Translations under genes and position numbers: made by a program
Notes under the pieces: generated by a model
Databases searched by the model: none
The model's input: the letters and a program-made list of their open reading frames with translations, nothing else
What the model was told of the DNA's origin: nothing
NCBI GenBank assembly: GCA_024638765.1
Contig: JAHEJT010000003.1
Coordinates: 1 to 64,000, forward strand
Source: Verrucomicrobiales bacterium
Lineage (GTDB): Bacteria > Verrucomicrobiota > Verrucomicrobiia > Verrucomicrobiales > DEV007
Direction of reading: 5' to 3'
DNA: 64,000 nt
In this document: piece by piece, positions 42,033-51,204 of the stretch
Layout of the letters: every line of letters starts with the position of its first letter
How positions within the stretch are numbered: the first letter of the stretch is position 1

Positions 42033-42845
42033 ATGATCCATTTCTGGAAAATGAACGGCTCTGGAAACGACTTCGTCGTACTGGATAACCGTGAAGGCTC
42101 GCTCCGGCTTTCAGCGGAGGCAGTCGCCCGCCTCTGCCACCGCCACTTCGGCGTCGGCGCAGACGGTCTCCTCCTCGTGGAACCCGCCGAGAACGGCGCG
42201 GATTACCGGATGCGCTATTATAACAGTGACGGCGGGGAAGCCGAGATGTGCGGCAACGGGGCCCGCTGTTTTGCCCGCTTCGTGAACAAGCTCAACCACG
42301 ATTCCCTGGAACATGTCTCCTTCGAAACCATGGCCGGCGTCATCGAGGCCAGCTTCCCCGGCGATGATGTCCGCGTCGATCTCAGTGAGCCCTTCGACCT
42401 CTCCCTCAACGAGTCGCTTAATGCGGGGGGGAACCAACTCACTGTCCATTCCGTGAACACGGGCGTCCCCCACGCGGTCCTGGTTGTCGACGATCTTGCC
42501 ACCGTGGATCTCGACGCACTGGGCGCCGCCATCCGCCGCCACGAGCGCTTCGCCCCGGCCGGCACCAATGTCAATTTCATGCAGGTGCTCGCCCCGGGAA
42601 AAATATCCGTGCGCACTTTCGAGAGAGGCGTCGAGGGCGAGACGCTCGCCTGCGGCACCGGGATGGTGGCCAACGCCATCATCCACCACGAGCTCACCGG
42701 GGCCCCGCCGCCCGTGGCGGTCACCGTGCACAGTGGCGACACCCTCCACGTCGATTTTCACGAGGAGGACGGCCGCTACACCAACGTCAGCCTCACCGGG
42801 CCCGCGGAGTTTGTCTTCGAGGGAGAGATCGCAACGTCCCTCTGA
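42033..42845 (+). CDS. dapF: Diaminopimelate epimerase
   Basis: The protein has 270 residues from MIHFWKMNGSGNDFVVLDN. DapF converts LL- to meso-diaminopimelate for lysine and peptidoglycan. Both catalytic Cys are visible, in MCGNGARCFARFV and GETLACGTGMVANAI. The start follows 55 bases after trpA. With dapA and dapB behind it, three steps of the lysine/DAP route are grouped here. Confidence 0.96.
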   Translation: MIHFWKMNGSGNDFVVLDNREGSLRLSAEAVARLCHRHFGVGADGLLLVEPAENGADYRMRYYNSDGGEAEMCGNGARCFARFVNKLNHDSLEHVSFETMAGVIEASFPGDDVRVDLSEPFDLSLNESLNAGGNQLTVHSVNTGVPHAVLVVDDLATVDLDALGAAIRRHERFAPAGTNVNFMQVLAPGKISVRTFERGVEGETLACGTGMVANAIIHHELTGAPPPVAVTVHSGDTLHVDFHEEDGRYTNVSLTGPAEFVFEGEIATSL

Positions 42846-42863
42846 CTCAAGTCAATTACCATC

Positions 42864-43748
42864 ATGTTCGCAGGAGTTCATACCGCCCTCGTCACGCCCT
42901 TCAAAGGGGGGGATCTGGATGAAGAAAGCTTCCGCAAGCTCATCGACAACCAGATTGAAAATGGTGTCTCCGGTGTCGTCCCCGTGGGCACGACCGGCGA
43001 ATCACCGACACTTTCGCACGAGGAACACCAGCGCGTCATCGGGCTGGCCGTCGAGCAGACCGCCGGCCGCGGACTGGTGATCGCGGGCACGGGTTCGAAT
43101 TCCACCCGCGAAGCGGTCTCGCTGACACAAGCGGCGGAGCAAGCGGGAGCTGACGCCGCGCTGCTGGTGGCGCCCTATTATAACAAGCCCTCCCAGGAAG
43201 GTCTCTTCGAGCATTTCAAGGCGGTGGCCGAAGCCACTGCGCTGCCTCTCGTCCTCTATAGCATCCCCGGCCGCTGCGGCATCGAGATCGGCGTGGAAAC
43301 GACCGCCCGGCTCGCGGCGGCATGCCCCAACGTCCGCGCCATGAAAGAAGCGGGAGGTAATGCCGATCGCGTCAGCCAACTGGTGGACGCGGTCCCCGAT
43401 CCCTTCGAAGTGGTCTCCGGTGACGATTCCCTGACCTTGCCGTTCATGTCGGTGGGCGCGGTGGGCGTCATCAGCGTCGCTTCCAATCTCATCCCGGCGC
43501 AGATGGCCGGCATGGTCCGCGCCGTCCTCGAAGGGCGCTGGGAAGAGGCCCGGCAGGTCCACCGCAAATATTACCGGCTCTTTAACGCTTTCCTGAAACT
43601 GGATACCAATCCCGTGCCCATCAAGACCGCCCTCGGCCTCGCCCGCATGATCGAACCCGGTTTGCGCCGGCCCCTCGTGGGGATGGACGACGATCGCATC
43701 GCCGAGCTCAGGCACATCCTCACCGGACTCGAAATCATCCCTTCATGA
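42864..43748 (+). CDS. dapA: 4-hydroxy-tetrahydrodipicolinate synthase
   Basis: The protein has 294 residues. DapA condenses pyruvate with aspartate semialdehyde. Present are VPVGTTGESPTLSHEEH, the Tyr of APYYNKPSQEGLFEHF, the IPGRCGIEI strand and the Schiff-base Lys in VRAMKEAGGNADR. The Arg of PGRCGIE-type is kept. The stop overlaps the dapB start by four bases (ATGA), which shows translational coupling. Confidence 0.96.
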   Translation: MFAGVHTALVTPFKGGDLDEESFRKLIDNQIENGVSGVVPVGTTGESPTLSHEEHQRVIGLAVEQTAGRGLVIAGTGSNSTREAVSLTQAAEQAGADAALLVAPYYNKPSQEGLFEHFKAVAEATALPLVLYSIPGRCGIEIGVETTARLAAACPNVRAMKEAGGNADRVSQLVDAVPDPFEVVSGDDSLTLPFMSVGAVGVISVASNLIPAQMAGMVRAVLEGRWEEARQVHRKYYRLFNAFLKLDTNPVPIKTALGLARMIEPGLRRPLVGMDDDRIAELRHILTGLEIIPS

Positions 43749-44485
43749 GTGCTCTCAAGTTACTGGTCTCCGGCAGCAAAGGGCGTATGGGCCAGGCTAT
43801 CATCCGTTGCGCGGGTGAGGACCCCGGCACGGAAATCGGAGGCGCCATCGACCTGGGGGACCCTCTGGACGAAGCGCTGGCCGCCTGCGACGCGGTCATC
43901 GATTTCAGCCACCACGGCTTCACCCGGCAGCTGGTCAAAGCCTGCGGGGAGCAGGGCAAGCATCTCGTCATTGGCACCACCGGTCACACCCAGAAAGAAC
44001 TCGACGCCGTCAAAGCGGAGTCGCAGCACCTGCCCATTGTCATGGCTCCCAATTTCAGCGTCGGTGTAAACACTCTCTTCTGGTTGACGCGCCGGGCCGC
44101 GGAAATCCTCGGCCCGCAATTCGACCTCGAGGTCGTGGAGATGCATCACCGGCATAAGACGGATGCCCCCAGCGGCACCGCCAAGCGTCTGGCGGAAGTC
44201 CTCGCCGAGGTGCGCGGTCTCGATTACGAGAGCGACACCCGACACGGCCGCAAGGGCGAAGTCGGAGCCCGCACCGATTCCGAAATCGGGGTGCACGCGC
44301 TTCGCGGCGGAGACGTCGTCGGCGATCACACCGTGACTTACGCCGGGGCCGGAGAACGCGTTGAGCTCACCCACAAGGCTGCCAGCCGCGATACCTTCGC
44401 CCTCGGCGCGATCCGCGCGGCCAAGTGGCTGGCCTCCGAGCCGGCCGGCCTTTACGACATGCAGGACGTCCTCGGCCTCCGCTGA
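43745..44485 (+). CDS. dapB: 4-hydroxy-tetrahydrodipicolinate reductase
   Basis: The protein has 246 residues. DapB reduces the DapA product with NAD(P)H. Visible are the nucleotide motif VSGSKGRMGQAII, DAVIDFSHHGFTR, LVIGTTGHT, NFSVGVNTLFWL and the catalytic EMHHRHKTDAPSGTAKRLAE. GERVELTHKAASRDTFALGA closes the family pattern. It is translationally coupled to dapA. Confidence 0.96.
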   Translation: MSALKLLVSGSKGRMGQAIIRCAGEDPGTEIGGAIDLGDPLDEALAACDAVIDFSHHGFTRQLVKACGEQGKHLVIGTTGHTQKELDAVKAESQHLPIVMAPNFSVGVNTLFWLTRRAAEILGPQFDLEVVEMHHRHKTDAPSGTAKRLAEVLAEVRGLDYESDTRHGRKGEVGARTDSEIGVHALRGGDVVGDHTVTYAGAGERVELTHKAASRDTFALGAIRAAKWLASEPAGLYDMQDVLGLR

Positions 44486-44496
44486 AATACCCCCGA

Positions 44497-45012
44497 ATGC
44501 GCTGCGGCATTGCGTTAGGTTCCAATCTCGGCGATCGCCTCGTCAATCTTGCGCTCGCCCGTGACGCGGCCCTTGAATACGACTTGGCCGGTGGTCCCCT
44601 GCTTCAGGCTTCGGTTTGGAAAACCGCGCCTGTCGATTGCCCTCCGGGCAGTGCCGCTTTTTACAATAGCGTTATCGAGATCGAACTCGGTCCTGATGCC
44701 GCTCCCGGCGATTTCCTGGCCAGGCTCCAGAAAATCGAAACCGGACTCGGCCGGCCGGCGCGTGCAGCGCGTGCACCCAACGCCCCGCGTGTCATCGACC
44801 TCGATCTTCTTTACATCGACGACCTGACCCGCGATACCAGAGTTCTGACGCTCCCGCATCCCCGGCTCCACCTGCGGCGCTTCGTCCTCGCGCCCCTCGC
44901 TGAAATTCGCCCCTCGCTGATTCTTCCCGGCCTGGAGGGCACCGTTGCAGATTTGCTTGAGAATCTTGAATCCGATGAGACCCCGCCCATAGTGATGGCA
45001 CGCGAATGGTGA
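44497..45012 (+). CDS. folK: HPPK: 2-amino-4-hydroxy-6-hydroxymethyldihydropteridine diphosphokinase
   Basis: The protein has 171 residues. FolK transfers pyrophosphate to the pterin in folate synthesis. The start MRCGIALGSNLGDRLVNLA carries the N-terminal signature; FYNSVIEIEL, ARLQKIETGLGR, PRVIDLDLLYIDD with the two metal-binding Asp, and LPHPRLHLRRFVLAPLAEI follow. Its end overlaps the panB start by seven bases. Confidence 0.95.
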   Translation: MRCGIALGSNLGDRLVNLALARDAALEYDLAGGPLLQASVWKTAPVDCPPGSAAFYNSVIEIELGPDAAPGDFLARLQKIETGLGRPARAARAPNAPRVIDLDLLYIDDLTRDTRVLTLPHPRLHLRRFVLAPLAEIRPSLILPGLEGTVADLLENLESDETPPIVMAREW

Positions 45013-45806
45013 CCGCTATGCCCGCAACCGTAACCAAGGAAAAGCTCGCGCGCCTATCCGCGCTGAAAGCGACGGGGGAAAAGATCGCCGCGTTGACGGC
45101 TTACGATTATCCCACCGGCCGGATTCTCGATGAGCAGGGGGTGGACCTTATTCTGGTGGGGGATTCCGTCGGCATGGTGGTGCTGGGTTTTGAAGACACG
45201 ACATCGGTGACCATGGAAATGATGGTGCATCATATCGCCGCTTGCGCCCGCGGAGTGAAGAACGCCCTGCTTGCAGGTGACTTTCCTTACCAGTCTTACG
45301 AAACGCCGGCGCAGGCTCTCGAAAACGGGCGCCGGCTGCTCGACGCCGGAGCGGAGGCCGTCAAGCTGGAAGGGGGCACCTCGCAAATTGCCAAGATTGA
45401 AGCCCTTATCGGCGCCGGAATCCCGGTGATCGGGCACATCGGAATGCTTCCCCAGCGCGTGCGTGAGGAGGGCGGATACAAGAAGAAGGGAAAGACCACC
45501 GAGGACGCCGGCCGGCTTTTGCAAAGCGCGCGCGACCTGGAAACCGCCGGGGTCAGCGCCATCGTCCTCGAGGGTATCGTCGCCAGGGTGGCGGCAGGGA
45601 TCACCGAGGAATGCGCCGTGCCGACCATCGGCATCGGTTCCGGTCCGGACTGCGACGGCCAGATCCTCGTGGTGCACGATCTTCTTGGATCGTTTCCCTG
45701 GTTCCAGCCTCCTTTCGCGACTCCGAAAGCCGAACTCGCGGTGGAAACTTCGGAGGCGGTGCGGGCGTTCGTAGGCGAACTCAAATCGCCGCCGTTGCAA
45801 CGCTGA
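45006..45806 (+). CDS. panB: 3-methyl-2-oxobutanoate hydroxymethyltransferase
   Basis: The protein has 266 residues; a second ATG four codons later is equally possible. PanB makes ketopantoate for coenzyme A, using methylene-tetrahydrofolate, a plausible link to folK upstream. Motifs are LTAYDYPTGRILDEQG, LILVGDSVGMVVLGFEDT, AVKLEGGTSQIAKIEALIGA, GHIGMLPQRV and the catalytic Glu region AIVLEGIVARVA, with TIGIGSGPDCDGQILVVHDL. It is convergent with accA. Confidence 0.95.
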   Translation: MVTAMPATVTKEKLARLSALKATGEKIAALTAYDYPTGRILDEQGVDLILVGDSVGMVVLGFEDTTSVTMEMMVHHIAACARGVKNALLAGDFPYQSYETPAQALENGRRLLDAGAEAVKLEGGTSQIAKIEALIGAGIPVIGHIGMLPQRVREEGGYKKKGKTTEDAGRLLQSARDLETAGVSAIVLEGIVARVAAGITEECAVPTIGIGSGPDCDGQILVVHDLLGSFPWFQPPFATPKAELAVETSEAVRAFVGELKSPPLQR

Positions 45807-45840
45807 TTCGCCAATTGATAAATCGCGCGGGGACGCGGTG

Positions 45841-46806
45841 CTACTTCACCGGATCCTCATACTCGCCGAAGGCCCGGAACTTCTGATATCTTTCCTCGAG
45901 AAGCTTTGCCACCGGTTTGGCGGACACCTCGTTAAGGTTTCGCACGAGGGCGTCTTTCAAGTTGGCGGCCGCGGCGTCGCGATCATACTGCGCTCCTCCT
46001 TCCGGTTCCGGGATCACTTCGTCGACCACTCCCAGTCTCTTGAGATCTGTGGCGGTTAGTTTCATGGCCTCCGCTGCCTCGGGCGCAAACTGCCGGTCCT
46101 TCCAGAGGATCGCAGCGCAACCCTCGGGGCTGATTACGGAGTAATAGGCGTTCTCCAGCATGAGGACCCGGTCCGCCACTCCAATGCCGAGGGCCCCTCC
46201 GGATCCGCCCTCGCCGATGACGACTGCCACGATGGGGATCTCGAGGGTCATCATTTCGCGGAGATTAAAGGCGATGGCTTCCGCGATGTTGCGTTCTTCG
46301 GCTCCGATCCCCGGGTAAGCGCCCGGCGTGTCGATCAAGGCAACCACGGGCATTCCGAATTTTTCGGCGAGACGCATGAGGCGCAGCGCTTTGCGGTATC
46401 CCTCCGGATTGGCGCTCCCGAAATTGCGTTTCAAGTTTTCTTTGGTGTCCCTCCCCTTCTGATGGCCCACCAGCATGCATTTCCTGGAGTCGAGCCGGGC
46501 GAATCCTGCGGGCATGGCCTGGTCATCGCCGATGTGGCGATCCCCATGCAGCTCGATGAAATCATCAAAACAGTGGGAGACATAGTCCAACATGAACGGG
46601 CGGGCGGGGTGCCGGGCGATCTGGACTCTTTGCCAGGCAGTCAACTTACTGTAAATTTCTTTGCGGGTTTTCTTTATCTTGGCCTCGATGGCCGCGATTT
46701 CCTTGGAAACGTCGATTTCCTGACCCGAGGAACTCTCTTTCAGAGCCGCGAGCTGACGCTCGAGTTCCACAATCGGTTTTTCAAACTCCAGCGGTGTAAC
46801 ATCCAT
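45841..46806 (-). CDS. accA: Acetyl-CoA carboxylase carboxyltransferase alpha subunit
   Basis: The protein has 321 residues. AccA with AccD transfers the carboxyl group from biotin to acetyl-CoA, the committed step of fatty-acid synthesis. It has LEFEKPIVELERQLAALK, WQRVQIARHPARPFMLDY, FIELHGDRHIGDDQAM, the glycine-rich EERNIAEAIAFNLREM and IGEGGSGGALGIGVADRVLM, and AYYSVISPEGCAAILWKD. accD is not adjacent. A LysM gene lies upstream on the same strand 32 bases away. Confidence 0.96.
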   Translation of the reverse strand: MDVTPLEFEKPIVELERQLAALKESSSGQEIDVSKEIAAIEAKIKKTRKEIYSKLTAWQRVQIARHPARPFMLDYVSHCFDDFIELHGDRHIGDDQAMPAGFARLDSRKCMLVGHQKGRDTKENLKRNFGSANPEGYRKALRLMRLAEKFGMPVVALIDTPGAYPGIGAEERNIAEAIAFNLREMMTLEIPIVAVVIGEGGSGGALGIGVADRVLMLENAYYSVISPEGCAAILWKDRQFAPEAAEAMKLTATDLKRLGVVDEVIPEPEGGAQYDRDAAAANLKDALVRNLNEVSAKPVAKLLEERYQKFRAFGEYEDPVK

Positions 46807-46838
46807 GCCTTGAACTAAGAACGGGAATTCTGCTGCGA

Positions 46839-47702
46839 TTATCGGATCACCTTAACGGGGGTGGACAGGCGCAAGACCGTGAACAACTCTTCGAGGTCGG
46901 CCCGGGCCAGTCCCACGCCCAGGAAGACCCGGTCTTCCTCCGGCACCGTTTCATCAACCTCCGGAGAGAGCCCCAGGACAAACCCCGGGACCTTGGTGTG
47001 AAGCCATTTTTCGGTTTCCTGAACTCGTTCATGCGTCAAGGGAACGCGACGTCCCTCCAGGTAAGTCACCTTGTCGGAAAGCTTGGTGCTGAAAGGAACG
47101 GAAACTCCGTAAGGCATTCGGATCTGTTCGATACCATATTCTTTAAAAAACTGATCACTCCGGGTCAATGTCAGAGTTTTTGCGTCGATATCGATTACCA
47201 GCGTAAAATCCAGTGGACACACCAGCAGCTCTTCCCCCGGGTGGATACGGGTGCTGATCATATTATTGGCCCGCATGATGTAACTGACCGTGCAATTGGT
47301 TCGGGAAGCGATCAGCGCCAGGGAATCTCCGCTGCGTACCACGTAATCCGTTTTGCCATGCATGGGCTCTGAGGATATCAATTGATCCAGATTCATCTCT
47401 CCGATGGCCCACTTGGCCTCCTGGTAGCGTGAGGAGTCTTCGTAAAACTTCAGAATGTATAAAAGCTTGGTGCGCGCCGCGTCCAGCTCGCCCTCTTGCA
47501 ACAGGGCCACGGTTTCTTCGAAGAGATCCGCGCCGGGATCGGGCAGCGGAGGCAGTTCCTCTTTCAGGGCTGCAATCTGCTCCCAGGCCTGGTCCTCCGC
47601 CTGTTTGACGTTCTGCCAGAAATAGATGGCAGCCAATACAGAAGACGCCAGCAGTCCCAGCGCGATCAGGGCAAAGACAATCTTTATCCTACCGGCCGCC
47701 AT
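46839..47702 (-). CDS. Membrane-anchored LysM protein with a degenerate L,D-transpeptidase-like domain
   Basis: The protein has 287 residues. An N-terminal membrane anchor (IVFALIALGLLASSVLAAIYF) precedes a helical stretch, then one LysM domain (DYVVRSGDSLALIASRTNCT ... HPGEELLVCP, about 118-160) that binds peptidoglycan. The region after it (TLVIDIDAKTLTLTRSDQFF ... LARADLEELFTVL) follows the strand order of a YkuD domain, but the catalytic SxGC motif is absent and only VFLGVGLAR stands at that place. It may be a non-catalytic cell-wall-binding relative. The YkuD part is an inference from pattern only. Confidence 0.7.
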   Translation of the reverse strand: MAAGRIKIVFALIALGLLASSVLAAIYFWQNVKQAEDQAWEQIAALKEELPPLPDPGADLFEETVALLQEGELDAARTKLLYILKFYEDSSRYQEAKWAIGEMNLDQLISSEPMHGKTDYVVRSGDSLALIASRTNCTVSYIMRANNMISTRIHPGEELLVCPLDFTLVIDIDAKTLTLTRSDQFFKEYGIEQIRMPYGVSVPFSTKLSDKVTYLEGRRVPLTHERVQETEKWLHTKVPGFVLGLSPEVDETVPEEDRVFLGVGLARADLEELFTVLRLSTPVKVIR

Positions 47703-47772
47703 GGTGCAAATTCACACGCTGATCATGATTACCCCCCGCAGCGACTGAAACCTCCCGGGAATCCGCCGGCCT

Positions 47773-48303
47773 TCAAAGCAACCCTTTACGCCTGAAATCA
47801 AATTCGTTGATTCCTTGCGACTTTTGAATCATCTCGACGGTAAACCTCAACAACGAGATCTCCCAAGTGTCGTCCACTCCCTGGATCACCGCGCTCAGCG
47901 GATTGCCCGTCACGTTTTCCTGACCCAGGACCCGCTCCTTCACCGCTTCCAGGGGTTCGTGCACCAGGTCCTCCTTTATTTCACTGCGCTTGAAGCTAAA
48001 TCCATACTTTAGAAACGAAAGATTTTCGCCGTGCTGCTCGATCCACTTGGCAAAGATCTCCGCCTGTTCGCCAAACCCCTCGAAAAACAAATCGCGGCAA
48101 TGCTCGGGCTGCAAAATCTGCGGGCGTTGCGCCTCGATTCGCCCCGAACGGACCCGGACCTGATTGACGCAATCCATGAGCTCGGAAAGCATGTGGAAAT
48201 CGAACCGGGTCGATCCAAAGGTGTCGATCCTCCGGTCGGGTTCGTGAAGCACTTCCGTCGCCGTCAGAGCGTAATGAATATCGTCGTCGGAGTAAGGATG
48301 CAT
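47773..48303 (-). CDS. Conserved-looking hypothetical protein
   Basis: The protein has 176 residues, is soluble and has no signal peptide. It begins MHPYSDDDIHYALTATEVLH and contains a distinctive FGSTRFDFHMLSELMDCVNQ segment, FLKYGFSFKRSEIKEDLVHE and a final TWEISLLRFTVEMIQKSQGI. It looks all-helical. The ordered codon use, absence of stops and the spacing to the LysM gene argue for a real gene. I do not recognise a family and give no function. Confidence 0.65.
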   Translation of the reverse strand: MHPYSDDDIHYALTATEVLHEPDRRIDTFGSTRFDFHMLSELMDCVNQVRVRSGRIEAQRPQILQPEHCRDLFFEGFGEQAEIFAKWIEQHGENLSFLKYGFSFKRSEIKEDLVHEPLEAVKERVLGQENVTGNPLSAVIQGVDDTWEISLLRFTVEMIQKSQGINEFDFRRKGLL

Positions 48304-48543
48304 ATGCCGTTTCTTCGCTCAGGGAGCTTCTTGAACTTATTCCTGTTTTGAAGTGAGTTCCACCCGATATTTGAGACGGCTGATGATGGGCCGCCGCGAC
48401 CGGTAAACCGGGGGGACGCCAAGGCATGACGCCGGAATTGCGATTGCGCCCTGGGACTGATCCGGACCGAGAGACGGTCCTCTTGCCCGGGAATCAGGAT
48501 AATCTAAAGGGGCTGAGGCGAGGATGTCCTCCGGGCGGTATCT

Positions 48544-48786
48544 TCAGCCCTTGTTCGCGTTCACGTACTTAGTCACGTCGCCGACCGTCTGCAGTTTCTC
48601 TGCCTCTTCGTCCGGGACTTCAATGGAAAACTCTTCCTCAAAAGCCATGACCAATTCCACCGTGTCGAGGGAATCGGCGCCTAAATCCTCGATGAATTTG
48701 GCGTCGGGAACGACCTGCTCTTCGTTCACGCCAAGCTGTTCCACAATGATGGATTTGACTTTGTCTTCAATGCTCTGGTCGGCCAT
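48544..48786 (-). CDS. acpP: Acyl carrier protein
   Basis: The protein has 80 residues from [19 protein letters not shown]; the frame is open 25 codons upstream without family match. The Ser of [18 protein letters not shown] carries the phosphopantetheine arm that holds growing acyl chains. The small acidic four-helix form is standard. No fabF follows, unlike in many genomes, and fabG, plsX and fabH are elsewhere in the window. No Shine-Dalgarno motif is seen before the ATG. Confidence 0.95.
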   Translation of the reverse strand: MADQSIEDKVKSIIVEQLGVNEEQVVPDAKFIEDLGADSLDTVELVMAFEEEFSIEVPDEEAEKLQTVGDVTKYVNANKG

Positions 48787-48965
48787 AGATAGTGCGATTT
48801 TGCGGTTGTGGGCTAGCAGTAACCACCCCGTTGGAGTTTGGCAACTAAATAAATACCACAAGTACCAACTTTCCCTCCCACGGGTTTGGGCCCCCCTGTC
48901 CAGCCCTCTCCAGGGCCCTCACCAAGCTCTCGCCACGTCCCCTCTCAGACGCGCCAGCCGCTGGA

Positions 48966-49766
48966 TCAGGACTTCTCCCCCGCGTCGCCTGCTTCGTCTT
49001 GTTCCCCTTCTGAAGAAGCCTCGGATTCGGCATCAGCGCTCTCCTCCTCCCCTTCCTCCTCTTCGTCTTCGTCGATCGCCACCCGCTCAATCACTTCACC
49101 TTCAAACTTGCCCAACAGCCGTTCCAGGATGCGGTCGACGCCGGCATACTTTAAATCGTCTAACACCACTTTCTTATCTCCGCCGGACTCTTCGCGGTAA
49201 TACGCATAAGCCAACCCCTTGTTATCCCACTTCCTCTTGTCCACGCGAAAGACGTCTGAGAAGAGGACGTGCTTGCCTGACGGCGTCGTGAAAGATTCAC
49301 CGTCCGCACGCGTCACCTTCCGCACGTTAAACAAGACCACCAGCACGACCAAACCGGCCAGGGAGAAAGCACCGTAAGCCCAATGCATCTGTCCCTCGAT
49401 GTCTTTGTCCGTGTGCCGCTTTCCCTTCTCCTCCGGCAGCCGCCGTTCCGCTGAAAAAGAACTCCAGCTTTCACCCGCCGCCGCCGCATCGTAAGCCTCG
49501 CGCACCACGGCCAACTTGTCGTCCCCGGCGTCCGGCTCCACGGGCCAACTGTGCTCCGCGGCGATCTCTGCCCAGGACTGCCCCTCGCGCCCCGCTTGAA
49601 AGGCCTCGTATACGTCAATGCGATGGTTGTCCTTATGATAACCCACCAGTCCGTCGTAAAGAAACCACAGCCCGAAGCCCGCCAGCATCAGCGCCATCAG
49701 CCCCATGCGCTTGTAATACCAGGGCGCTATCGGGCACAAAATATCTTCAGATTCAACTTCCGTCAT
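48966..49766 (-). CDS. Membrane protein with two helices and an acidic C-terminal tail
   Basis: The protein has 266 residues. The first membrane helix (LMALMLAGFGLWFLYDGLVG, about 22-41) is followed by a soluble loop of about 90 residues with aromatic and charged residues, a second helix (AYGAFSLAGLVVLVVLFNV) and a soluble part (FTTPSGKHVLFSDVFRVDK). The last 45 residues are almost all Glu, Asp, Ser and Ala. The start MTEVESEDILCPIAPWYY was chosen over an upstream open frame that runs through the spacer. Family unknown. Confidence 0.65.
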   Translation of the reverse strand: MTEVESEDILCPIAPWYYKRMGLMALMLAGFGLWFLYDGLVGYHKDNHRIDVYEAFQAGREGQSWAEIAAEHSWPVEPDAGDDKLAVVREAYDAAAAGESWSSFSAERRLPEEKGKRHTDKDIEGQMHWAYGAFSLAGLVVLVVLFNVRKVTRADGESFTTPSGKHVLFSDVFRVDKRKWDNKGLAYAYYREESGGDKKVVLDDLKYAGVDRILERLLGKFEGEVIERVAIDEDEEEEGEEESADAESEASSEGEQDEAGDAGEKS

Positions 49767-49989
49767 CAATCCGCTCTCAGCTCCCCGCCGGTTATCGCCG
49801 AAGAGCCCCCAAAGCTTTGAAAAATTGCAGCCCTTGTCAACCCCGCCTCGTTCCCGCGTTTCCCATAACCCCGCCGATTCAGAGCGCACCTCCCTCCTCC
49901 CGAAATCGATTGCTTTCGCACCCCCCCCATGTAATTTGCCTGGGCGGCTTCCCCTCTTTCCACGCCCTTCGCCCCGGCTCGCCGTTTCC

Positions 49990-51132
49990 ATGTCCTTCGT
50001 CCCAGAGTTTGAGCGTTTAGTGCGGAACAAATCCCCCCTCCTGCAAGGATTTGAAGCGTTACTGGCGCCCCTCTCCTCCCGGGAACTCGAACAGCTTGCG
50101 CGACGCTCGCAGATCCTGACCGAAAGAAATTTCGGGAAGACCATGCGCTTGTTCGCTCCGCTCTATCTTTCCAATGAGTGCGTTAATAATTGCAGCTACT
50201 GCGGATTCTCCCGGGATAATCCCATCCTCCGTGTCACCCTCGACGTCGATAAAGTTGTCCGCGAAGCCCGCCATCTTGCCGCGGAAGGTTTTCGTCACAT
50301 CCTGCTCGTGGCCGGCGAACACCCGAAGTTCGTTTCCTCCGGTTATCTCGAGGAATGCATCCGCGCCCTCAAATCATTTGTCCCCACCATCGCACTTGAA
50401 GTCGGCCCCATGGAAACCGAGGAATACCGGCGCATGGTGGCGGCCGGCGCGGAAGGACTCGTCGTTTACCAGGAAACCTATCAGCGGGAAGCCTACGCCG
50501 AACTTCATACCGCCGGTCCCAAGCGCGATTTCGACTGGCGCCTCGAGTGTCCGGAACGCGCTTATGCCGCCGGCTTCCGCCGCATCGGTATCGGCGCCCT
50601 CTTCGGGCTGGCTCCGTGGCGGCAGGAAGCACTGCGCCTCGCCGCGCATCTCGAGTTCCTCTATAAACATTGCTGGAAGGCCGCGCTCACCGTCAGCGTT
50701 CCGCGCCTCCGTCCCGCCGCCGGCGGTTTCACGCCCCCGCACCAATTCGAAGACAAAGCACTGGTCCAGACAATTTGCGCCCTGCGCGTCACCTTCCCCC
50801 AGGTGGGCATCGTGCTCAGCACTCGGGAAGCCGCCCCGCTTCGCGATGCCCTCCTCCCTCTCGGCATCACCACTGTGAGCGCAGGAAGTCATACCGAGCC
50901 CGGCGGATACAGCGGCCAAGGCGCCGACGAACTCCATCTCACCGTCCGCGGACGCCGCGTGGAACTGGAACCGGAGCCGGCCCGGGGGGACGGCTGCGCC
51001 AGTCGCCGCAGCGCCACCGAGCAATTCGGCATCGCCGATACCCGCAGCCCCGCGGAATTCGCCCGGCTCCTTCGAACCCGGGGGTTCGATCCCGTCTGGA
51101 AAGACTGGGATCAAACCATCCTCGACGCCTGA
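49990..51132 (+). CDS. thiH: 2-iminoacetate synthase (tyrosine lyase, radical SAM)
   Basis: The protein has 380 residues from MSFVPEFERLVRNK. ThiH cleaves tyrosine to dehydroglycine for the thiazole ring of thiamine in organisms without the glycine oxidase route. The radical SAM cluster motif is NECVNNCSYCGF (CxxxCxxC). LVVYQETYQREAYAELHTAG, GIGALFGLAPWRQEAL and VSVPRLRPAAGGF are typical. It is followed by thiS after 72 bases, while thiG is not in the window. Confidence 0.95.
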   Translation: MSFVPEFERLVRNKSPLLQGFEALLAPLSSRELEQLARRSQILTERNFGKTMRLFAPLYLSNECVNNCSYCGFSRDNPILRVTLDVDKVVREARHLAAEGFRHILLVAGEHPKFVSSGYLEECIRALKSFVPTIALEVGPMETEEYRRMVAAGAEGLVVYQETYQREAYAELHTAGPKRDFDWRLECPERAYAAGFRRIGIGALFGLAPWRQEALRLAAHLEFLYKHCWKAALTVSVPRLRPAAGGFTPPHQFEDKALVQTICALRVTFPQVGIVLSTREAAPLRDALLPLGITTVSAGSHTEPGGYSGQGADELHLTVRGRRVELEPEPARGDGCASRRSATEQFGIADTRSPAEFARLLRTRGFDPVWKDWDQTILDA

Positions 51133-51136
51133 TTTC

Positions 51137-51192
51137 CGGTTACTGGTTACTGGATACTGGCCGTACGACACCTGACACCTGATACCTGCTCT
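51137..51192. repeat. 7-bp-phased array between thiH and thiS
   Basis: Eight units in register: CGGTTAC, TGGTTAC, TGGATAC, TGGCCGT, ACGACAC, CTGACAC, CTGATAC, CTGCTCT. It starts 4 bases after the thiH stop and ends 12 bases before thiS. Confidence 0.75.
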
Positions 51193-51204
51193 CTTCCTCC
51201 CCCC

